From Spirochaetaceae bacterium (GTDB lineage: Bacteria; Spirochaetota; Spirochaetia; Treponematales; Breznakiellaceae): a stretch of DNA of 5,499 nucleotides. Under the pieces are notes generated by a model that did no database searches, was not told the origin of the DNA, and was given only the letters and a program-made list of their open reading frames with translations. The DNA is taken from the NCBI GenBank assembly GCA_031278935.1, contig JAITJK010000068.1:1-5499 (forward strand), read 5' to 3'. Both the position numbers and the translations under genes were made by a program. Below, one piece after another: positions 1 through 4,344 of the stretch. Each line of letters begins with the position of its first letter. The stretch's first letter is position 1.

Positions 1-1255
1 CTTGCAATCGGGCCGAGAGGTACGCTTCCACCTCCAGGGTCTTCTCACCATAGGTTTCCGAAAGCACCCGGCCGTTGCGGTATAGCAACGAAAGGAGATC
101 ATACCGGTCCAGGGGAAAACGGAACCAGCTAGTTCCCGCGAACAGGGTTTCCTCGATGTTCTGGATCAAGGTTTCCGTACCAGTCTTCTGTTCTGCGGAA
201 ATGAGGACGCAAGGGGAACCGCTTTCCTCGTACCGCGCCTTGAGGGCGTCCAGGGTTTCCGCAGCGTCTAGCCTATCGATCTTGTTGAGGGCCGTAATCA
301 CCGGCAGATGCTCGGCTCCGAGGTCCCGGAGGACCGAACGGGTGGTTTCCGCATACCGGTCCGCCTCGGGGTCCGATGCATCCAGGACGTGGATCAGGAG
401 ATCCGCCTGGCACACCTCCTCCAAGGTGGAGCGAAAGGCTTCCACTAAGGCATGGGGGAGATGGCGTATGAAACCCACCGTGTCTATGAGGAGCGCGGGC
501 TGTCCGTTCCCCAGCTTGAGGGGCCGCGTAGTGGGGTCCAAGGTGGCGAAGAGCTTATCCGCCACCAGGGTCTGACCCCTGGTGAGGGCATTGAGCAAGG
601 ATGATTTCCCCGCGTTGGTATATCCCACCAAGGCGACCGTAGGGATGCCCCGGCGCTTTCGCTGTTTCTGTTGGACTTCCCGGTTTTTGCGAACCTCCGC
701 CAAGTCCTGTTCCAGCCGGTGCAGCTGCTTTTCCAAGAGTCGCCGGTCGGTTTCTAGTTTTGTTTCTCCCTGGCCCTTAGCGCCGTATCGCCCCCCTCGC
801 TGCCGGGCCAAGTCCAGGTGTTTATGCCGCAGTCGAGGCAGGGAATAGGAGAGTTCGGCGATCTTTACTTGCAATACCGCTTCTTTGGTCCTGGCCCGGT
901 CTGCGAAAATCTGTAGGATGAGTTCCTGCCGATCCAAGGCGGTAATGCCGCTCAAGGTTTCCCAGTTCCGTTGCTGAGAAGGACTTAAAGTACCATCAAA
1001 GATGAAGCAGTCCGCCTCAAGGTCTGTGGCTTTTTGGGCCAAGGCTTCGGCCTTACCGGTTCCCATACCGAATTGGGGGTGCCGTTCTCGGATATGTACC
1101 TGTTCCTGGGCCACAACGGTCAATCCTAAGGTCCGGCTGAGACCGTACAACTCATGGGCCAGGGACTCCGCTTCCTCGGTGCTCATATTTGCGGTGCGTA
1201 TTCCCACAAGGAACACCCGTTTCGGCAGGTCTTGGGTTTCGTACAGTTTTTTCAT
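1..1255 (-). CDS. hflX: GTPase HflX (ribosome-splitting/ribosome-associated GTPase), C-terminal end cut by window edge
   Basis: HflX is a cytoplasmic translational GTPase that binds the large ribosomal subunit and, in E. coli, splits stalled or hibernating 70S ribosomes, notably after heat stress. 418 codons are visible and E. coli HflX has 426, so only a few residues should be missing. The N-terminal HflX domain runs from about residue 12 (RVFLVGI) to 170 and contains GMGTGKAE (63-70) and the family signature GGRYGAKGQGETKLE (154-168). A charged helical linker follows (170-202). The G domain has G1 GYTNAGKS (211-218), LFATLDPTTR (235-244), G3 DTVG (258-261) continuing FIRHLPH, G4 NKID (324-327) and G5 SA (353-354), all intact. 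The start is forced: an in-frame TAG lies five codons upstream of the ATG, and conserved sequence begins near residue 13. There is no proper Shine-Dalgarno (only AAGAG directly before the start). Its own promoter lies just upstream, so it does not depend on the transposase-like gene 183 bases before it. Confidence 0.96.
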   Translation of the reverse strand, partial: MKKLYETQDLPKRVFLVGIRTANMSTEEAESLAHELYGLSRTLGLTVVAQEQVHIRERHPQFGMGTGKAEALAQKATDLEADCFIFDGTLSPSQQRNWETLSGITALDRQELILQIFADRARTKEAVLQVKIAELSYSLPRLRHKHLDLARQRGGRYGAKGQGETKLETDRRLLEKQLHRLEQDLAEVRKNREVQQKQRKRRGIPTVALVGYTNAGKSSLLNALTRGQTLVADKLFATLDPTTRPLKLGNGQPALLIDTVGFIRHLPHALVEAFRSTLEEVCQADLLIHVLDASDPEADRYAETTRSVLRDLGAEHLPVITALNKIDRLDAAETLDALKARYEESGSPCVLISAEQKTGTETLIQNIEETLFAGTSWFRFPLDRYDLLSLLYRNGRVLSETYGEKTLEVEAYLSARLQ

Positions 1256-1266
1256 ACTCTTGTAAG

Positions 1267-1295
1267 ACTATACCGGAAACAAATCCCCCCCGCAA
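1267..1295 (-). promoter_or_regulatory. Candidate sigma-70-type promoter of hflX
   Basis: On the minus strand TTGCGG (1295-1290) and TATAGT (1272-1267) are separated by exactly 17 bases. The -10 box matches 5 of 6 consensus positions and the -35 box 3 of 6. Transcription would begin near 1260, only about five bases before the hflX ATG, which fits the lack of a Shine-Dalgarno sequence. The spacer contains a run of seven G on the minus strand. This is a visual match only. Confidence 0.5.
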
Positions 1296-1310
1296 CCACC
1301 CACCTGCGGG

Positions 1311-1432
1311 TTTAAAGCCCCTGACTGGCCGTAGTGGTAAAGTGACGAGGCGCCGCGCCTCACGTCTTGCACTGGGAACTTTGGGGTCAAGGCCACAAAT
1401 AGGGGGCTAGTATGAGACTTGCGACGAATAGA
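1311..1432 (-). repeat. Interspersed repeat copy 1, downstream of the transposase-like gene
   Basis: Read on the minus strand, this segment contains a block closely related to the end of the repeat at 4187-4344: CTGACTGGCCGTAGTG on the plus strand at 1321-1336 matches the minus strand of 4317-4332 at 15 of 16 positions, and the similarity continues into TTTAAA on one side and GTGAGGC on the other. Its other end (about 1388-1430) resembles the copy at 1996-2155, sharing GTGGCCTTG and a CGTC-GTC-CATA pattern. It carries a perfect foldback, GAGGCG-CCG-CGCCTC (1347-1361). It points away from the transposase-like gene. Identity to the other copies is partial, with indels, and was judged by eye. 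Nothing else is seen in this gap apart from the hflX promoter. Confidence 0.55.
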
Positions 1433-1438
1433 CCCTGA

Positions 1439-1912
1439 TTATCCAGGCGAGGGGACGCGGGGGAGAGGGAAAAGGGGCGAAAAAGGGGGGTGGGGTGATG
1501 GTTCCCTACAACGGGGTCTGACCCTTGCCCAAGAATCCTCTCCCCGCACACCTGCTGCGCCCACCGTCGGTACCTCAGGCGGTTCCCCTACGAGTATCCG
1601 CGACCCATACCGGTCTCCCCAGATATGTCCCTCCCGCTCGTGGGCCCGGTTGTACCGCTGGGCGAAGACCTGCTTCATCCACTTCATGATAGCTGGAAGT
1701 TGCAAGCCGTCCTTAGGCTTGATATAAAACCTAAGCCCGTTATCGGTGATACTTAAGCCCCGAATCTGGAACACAAACCGTTGCTTGGTCTCCCGAAAAA
1801 CCTGGGCGAATAGAGTCAATGCCTTATGGTACCGGAACAGAGGTTCCCGGTTATTGATACAGGTGCGGATTTCGTACCACACTCCCTGTTGGAGTAAACG
1901 CGATGGCCTCAT
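1439..1912 (-). CDS. REP-associated/IS200-like (Y1_Tnp family) transposase-like protein lacking the HUH histidines
   Basis: The 157-residue product resembles RAYT/IS200-type Y1 transposases, single-strand DNA nickases that use a histidine-x-histidine metal site and one tyrosine. Recognisable family parts are the first strand GVWYEIRTCINNREPLF (10-26), FVFQIRGLSIT (46-56), a helix AIMKWMKQVFAQRYN (74-88) and the closing block GHIWGDRYGSRIL (95-107). Where the family has NHxHF, this protein has NGLRF (58-62), so both metal-binding histidines are missing. Phe83 or Tyr87 falls near the expected tyrosine, and which one is equivalent is uncertain. The tail (about 135-157) is proline-rich. I chose the ATG at 1912 because family similarity starts at once and AGG lies 5 bases upstream; the frame is open back to 2077, but that part covers repeat DNA. 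It may be an inactive relic or a domesticated protein binding the flanking repeats. Confidence 0.75.
   Translation of the reverse strand: MRPSRLLQQGVWYEIRTCINNREPLFRYHKALTLFAQVFRETKQRFVFQIRGLSITDNGLRFYIKPKDGLQLPAIMKWMKQVFAQRYNRAHEREGHIWGDRYGSRILVGEPPEVPTVGAAGVRGEDSWARVRPRCREPSPHPPFSPLFPLPRVPSPG
1451..1495 (+). other. Potential G-quadruplex tract inside the 3' end of the transposase-like gene
   Basis: The plus strand has six G runs of 3 to 6 bases (1451-1454, 1459-1463, 1467-1469, 1474-1477, 1485-1490, 1492-1495) separated by 1 to 7 bases, satisfying the usual G3+N1-7 rule more than once. It is the template strand of the transposase-like gene and encodes its Pro/Ser-rich tail. It sits at the junction between the gene and repeat copy 1. 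No function is shown. Confidence 0.5.
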
Positions 1913-1940
1913 ACTACCTAATACGGCTCGGAGATGCGGT

Positions 1941-1988
1941 TTCGCTTTAATCAAACCAGTATTTAATGTGAGTTCGATAGGAAGCGAA
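1941..1988. repeat. Short inverted repeat upstream of the transposase-like gene
   Basis: TTCGCTT (1941-1947) and AAGCGAA (1982-1988) are perfect inverted copies separated by 34 A/T-rich bases, lying 29 to 76 bases upstream of the ATG at 1912. The pair could be a hairpin in the leader or an operator. A 7-base match over this distance can also arise by chance. Confidence 0.3.
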
Positions 1989-1995
1989 GGTCTAA

Positions 1996-2155
1996 CCCCT
2001 ATCCTTGGTGAGAATGTCCCACTGGTAGTAAGAACGAAGGGACGTGTACCTCGTTTTCTAACTCTGCAGCCTCCCAATACGTCTCCAGGTCACATAGCTT
2101 TACGAGGTGGCCTTGTGTAGGGCCGGGAATAAGGCTACTATGGAACCACGTTTTT
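1996..2155 (+). repeat. Interspersed repeat copy 2, between the transposase-like gene and aroF-pheA
   Basis: This segment aligns with the right part of the 4125-4337 gap in the same orientation. Shared blocks in order are GGTGAG/GGTAAG, an AGTA...GAACGA...GGACGT run, CTAAC, CCTCCCAAtACG/CCTCCCAAcACG, TCTCCAGG/CCTCCAGG, and a final GGTGG. The gaps are small, and identity is perhaps two thirds by eye. It includes a foldback AGGTCAC/GTGGCCT (2087-2093 with 2107-2113, one G-U pair). It is inverted relative to the copy at 1311-1432 and points away from the transposase-like gene. No coding sequence, tRNA or known riboswitch was recognised in 1913-2171. Confidence 0.6.
2113..2141 (+). promoter_or_regulatory. 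Candidate promoter of aroF-pheA, located in the repeat
   Basis: TTGTGT (2113-2118) and TACTAT (2136-2141) are spaced by exactly 17 bases, matching the sigma-70 consensus at 3 of 6 and 4 of 6 positions. Initiation near 2148 would leave a leader of about 24 bases carrying the ribosome binding site, too short for an attenuator. The boxes lie inside the region assigned to repeat copy 2. The call is weak and rests on spacing and position. Confidence 0.35.
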
Positions 2156-2164
2156 AAGGTGAGG
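2156..2164 (+). promoter_or_regulatory. Ribosome binding site of aroF-pheA
   Basis: AAGGTGAGG, strongly complementary to the 16S rRNA 3' end, ends 7 bases before the ATG at 2172. It supports that start over later in-frame methionines, and the N-terminal ferredoxin-like domain begins directly at this ATG. It borders the presumed end of repeat copy 2. Confidence 0.75.
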
Positions 2165-2171
2165 CGCAGTT

Positions 2172-4124
2172 ATGATTCTGGTGTTATCCAAAAGCATTTC
2201 CCCCCATGACCGGGAAATGATCCGTATTTATTTGCATGACCGGGGGTTTGCCATCCGGGAACAGCAGCTGGGGAATGAGGTGATCATCGGGGCCACTGGC
2301 AAAGGGGTGGTGGACCTTCGGGAATTGGGGCTCCTACCGGGGGTTGAGCGGGTGGCCGCCACCGCTAAACCCTACGAATTGGTATCCCGAGAGACCAAAC
2401 CGGAAGATACCATTGTCACCGTGGGGCCGGTGAAGATCGGGGGGGCCCGCATCTCGGTGATTGCCGGGCCCTGCGCCGTGGAAAGTAAGGCCCAGATCAT
2501 GGAGACTGCGGCTCGGGTCCGGGAGTCTGGGGCAGTGATGCTCCGGGGTGGGGCCTATAAACCCCGGACCAGCCCTTATGCGTTCCAGGGCTTGGGCATG
2601 GAGGGTCTTGAGTACATGAAGGCCGCAGGAGAAACCTACGGGATGCCCATTGTTACGGAAGTGGTCTCTCCGGAATTAGCGGTGCACATGAAGGACCTCA
2701 CGGATATGTTCCAAATCGGGGCTCGGAATATGCAGAACTTCGAACTTTTAAAGAAAGTCGGCGCCCTGGGTAAGCCGGTGCTCCTCAAACGAGGGCCTTC
2801 GGCGACCATTGAGGAGTGGCTTCTCTCGGCGGAATACCTTTTGGCTTCTGGGACCAGGGATGTGGTACTTTGTGAACGGGGTATCCGCACCTTCGAGACC
2901 TATACCCGTAATACTCTGGATATTTCTGCTATCCCGGTGGTGAAAAGTCTCGCCCATCTGCCGGTCATCGTGGATCCCAGTCATGCCGTAGGGATTCGGG
3001 CCAAGGTTTCCCCGGTGGCCTTAGCGGCCATTGCCGCAGGAGCCGACGGCCTTACGGTGGAAGTCCATCCGCACCCGGACGAGGCTCTGTCCGACGGCCC
3101 CCAGTCCTTATACCCGGAACAGTTTGAGCGACTTCTTAGGGATATTGAGGCCATGGCCCCAGTGGTGGGAAAGGAACTGTTGCGAATTCCCCGGCCTCAA
3201 ACGGGTCTTGGGGAGGCGGTACAGCCCTCAGTATTCGTCCAGCAAGGGGCCGCAGGTAAGGTGGCCTTCTCCGGGGAAAGCGGTGCTTACGCTGAACAAG
3301 CCTTAATTCGGGCATTTGGGGAAGAGGCCTCTCGCCTATCGGTTTCGTCCTTTAGCGCGGTCTTTGACGCGGTGCTGGATGGCTCGGCGGTCGCCGGGGT
3401 GGTTCCGGTGGAGAACAGTCTGGCCGGTTCGATCCATGAGAATTACGACCTGTTTTTGCGGTACCCAGACATAGGGATTGTGGGGGAATTGAAGCTGCGG
3501 ATTGTGCATTGCCTTATTGCCCAGGCAGGGGCCACGCTAGAGTCCATCCGAACCGTCCGTAGCCACCCTCAAGGCTTTGCCCAATGCCGGGAATTCCTGC
3601 TCCAACATCCTTCGTGGCAGATGGAAACCTATGCTAATACCGCTACGGCGGTGGCTTCTATTGCTCGGGAAGGGGTCGCGCCCCAGGGGACACTTCCCAG
3701 GGTGGCGGCCATAGCTGGAGAAGCGGCGGCCAAGGAATTCGGATTGCATATTCTCAAGTCAGGTATTGAGACCAATCCCTTAAACTACACCCGGTTTGTT
3801 ATCATTGCCCGGAAGATCGGAGATACAGCGCCGGTGCCTCCGAGCCTGGGGTCAGATAAGCCGAACAAGGCGTCTTTAGTGTTTTCCGTATCCGACACGC
3901 CGGGGGCGCTCTTTACGTGTCTACAAATTGTCAGTGAAAAGGATATTAACATTTCCAAACTTGAGTCCCGGCCCATTCAAGGGAAGCCCTGGCGCTATCT
4001 GTTTTATGTAGATGTGAATATCCCGAAAACTCCCGGAGTTTTTGAGGCCGCTATGGAAGCCCTGAGATCCCAGACAAAAGACTTCCGCGTATTAGGCTCC
4101 TACCATGCGCCTCAGGGGGGATAA
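2172..4124 (+). CDS. Bifunctional 3-deoxy-7-phosphoheptulonate (DAHP) synthase type I-beta / prephenate dehydratase with ACT domain
   Basis: The 650-residue cytoplasmic fusion should catalyse two separate steps: phosphoenolpyruvate + erythrose 4-phosphate to DAHP (first shikimate step), and prephenate to phenylpyruvate (phenylalanine branch). Residues 1-72 form the ferredoxin-like regulatory domain seen in Thermotoga maritima DAHP synthase. The barrel (about 90-325) has IAGPCAVES, KPRTSPY (130-136), LLKRG and DPSH, with expected metal ligands C101, H271, E297 and D308, each one position from the Thermotoga numbering. A linker (about 335-362) leads to prephenate dehydratase (363-545) with GESGAYAEQA, VPVENSLAGS (411-420), SHPQ (464-467) and the catalytic TRF (540-542). 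The ACT domain (567-645) has the phenylalanine-site motifs GAL (578-580) and ESRP (598-601). There is no chorismate mutase domain. All key residues are present, so both halves look active; feedback inhibition by phenylalanine, and perhaps tyrosine, is inferred from the families. Confidence 0.95.
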   Translation: MILVLSKSISPHDREMIRIYLHDRGFAIREQQLGNEVIIGATGKGVVDLRELGLLPGVERVAATAKPYELVSRETKPEDTIVTVGPVKIGGARISVIAGPCAVESKAQIMETAARVRESGAVMLRGGAYKPRTSPYAFQGLGMEGLEYMKAAGETYGMPIVTEVVSPELAVHMKDLTDMFQIGARNMQNFELLKKVGALGKPVLLKRGPSATIEEWLLSAEYLLASGTRDVVLCERGIRTFETYTRNTLDISAIPVVKSLAHLPVIVDPSHAVGIRAKVSPVALAAIAAGADGLTVEVHPHPDEALSDGPQSLYPEQFERLLRDIEAMAPVVGKELLRIPRPQTGLGEAVQPSVFVQQGAAGKVAFSGESGAYAEQALIRAFGEEASRLSVSSFSAVFDAVLDGSAVAGVVPVENSLAGSIHENYDLFLRYPDIGIVGELKLRIVHCLIAQAGATLESIRTVRSHPQGFAQCREFLLQHPSWQMETYANTATAVASIAREGVAPQGTLPRVAAIAGEAAAKEFGLHILKSGIETNPLNYTRFVIIARKIGDTAPVPPSLGSDKPNKASLVFSVSDTPGALFTCLQIVSEKDINISKLESRPIQGKPWRYLFYVDVNIPKTPGVFEAAMEALRSQTKDFRVLGSYHAPQGG

Positions 4125-4165
4125 CCACCTGCCCTGGAGGTATAGCGGGACCAGGTGGTTAGGGT
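4110..4165 (-). repeat. Interspersed repeat copy 3a, minus orientation, overlapping the end of aroF-pheA
   Basis: Read on the minus strand, 4165 to 4127 matches the plus strand of 4241-4287: ACCCTAACCA is identical (4165-4156 versus 4241-4250), and CCTCCAGGGCAGGT is identical over 14 bases (4140-4127 versus 4274-4287), in the same order with a small length difference between them. A weaker match (TGAGGC, 4115-4110) would carry it into the last codons of the fusion gene. With copy 3b it forms a convergent inverted pair, as in BIMEs. Confidence 0.6.
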
Positions 4166-4322
4166 CACGGCAGGTGGTGCGCCCCCCGACCCCTGGTAAG
4201 TATACCTCAGGAGTATCAGGAACGAGGACGTATGCCTTTAACCCTAACCAGAGGACCTCCCAACACGACTGGGCCTCCAGGGCAGGTATCTGCGGTGGAC
4301 AAGTGAGGCATACCCGCACCAC
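4122..4322. other. Dense palindromic array with mutually exclusive pairings between convergent genes
   Basis: Perfect inverted pairs are: 4122-4131 with 4152-4161 (10 bp, overlapping the aroF-pheA stop codon), 4124-4133 with 4169-4178 (10 bp), 4127-4140 with 4274-4287 (14 bp), 4156-4165 with 4241-4250 (10 bp), 4174-4181 with 4315-4322 (8 bp) and 4230-4237 with 4306-4313 (8 bp). The first three compete for the same 5' strand, and the last two would cross the 14-bp helix. There is no T-run, so this is not a canonical intrinsic terminator. Lying between two convergent stop codons, it could protect mRNA 3' ends, limit read-through, or be only the trace of an inverted repeat pair. Confidence 0.65.
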
Positions 4323-4344
4323 GGCCAGTCAGAGGCCTTAAATG
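4187..4344 (+). repeat. Interspersed repeat copy 3b, plus orientation, reaching the end of the chemoreceptor gene
   Basis: The left part (4187-4300) aligns with 1996-2113 in the same orientation. The right part (about 4298-4344) aligns with the minus strand of 1370-1311, sharing CAAG..TGAGGC, then ACCAC, then ACGGCCAGTCAG, then GGC-TTTAAA-like ends. It therefore bridges copies 1 and 2 and is the best evidence that all are one family. The match runs through the last codon and stop of the minus-strand chemoreceptor gene (stop at 4338-4340). Confidence 0.6.

Larger units (their letters stand above)
1311..2155 (-). mobile_element. Putative RAYT/REP-like element: transposase-like gene between inverted repeats
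   Basis: The transposase-like gene (1439-1912) is bracketed by two related non-coding segments, 1311-1432 in minus orientation and 1996-2155 in plus orientation, so both point outwards. This is the layout expected for a RAYT gene flanked by inverted REP-type sequences, or for a small IS with long diverged inverted ends. Both outer ends finish in a T/A-rich motif (TTTAAA at 1311-1316, TTTTTAA at 2151-2157). I see no clear target-site duplication and cannot fix the boundaries. The right end lies within 20 bases of the aroF-pheA start codon. Confidence 0.5.

Noticed and set aside
563..584. Perfect 8-bp hairpin CACCAGGG/CCCTGGTG inside hflX
   Set aside because: It encodes conserved HflX sequence just after G1 (LTRGQTLVA) and has no T-run. 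The core GGGTCTGACCC also occurs at 1514-1524, but an 11-base self-symmetric match can arise by chance.
1913..2077. Upstream in-frame extension of the transposase-like gene to a methionine at 2077
   Set aside because: The extra 55 residues resemble no part of the family and are encoded by the repeat; the internal ATG at 1912 starts exactly where family similarity begins and has a weak AGG ribosome binding site.
1746..2120. Plus-strand open frame of 124 codons opposite the transposase-like gene
   Set aside because: It is antisense to a recognisable gene and then runs into repeat DNA, with no family resemblance and no convincing ribosome binding site.
1913..2171. Possible tRNA, T-box, riboswitch or aromatic amino acid attenuator before aroF-pheA
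   Set aside because: I found no tRNA-like fold, T-box sequence, run of Phe/Tyr codons in a leader peptide, or hairpin plus T-run; the foldbacks fit the repeat family better.
3160..3260. Two separate genes, aroF and pheA, with a missed junction
   Set aside because: The frame is continuous with no stop, no ribosome binding site with a suitable start in the linker, and the next domain follows directly.
4105..4341. Open frames on both strands across the 4125-4337 gap
   Set aside because: They follow the palindromic repeat, overlap both neighbouring gene ends and give no recognisable protein, so they are best explained by repeat base composition.
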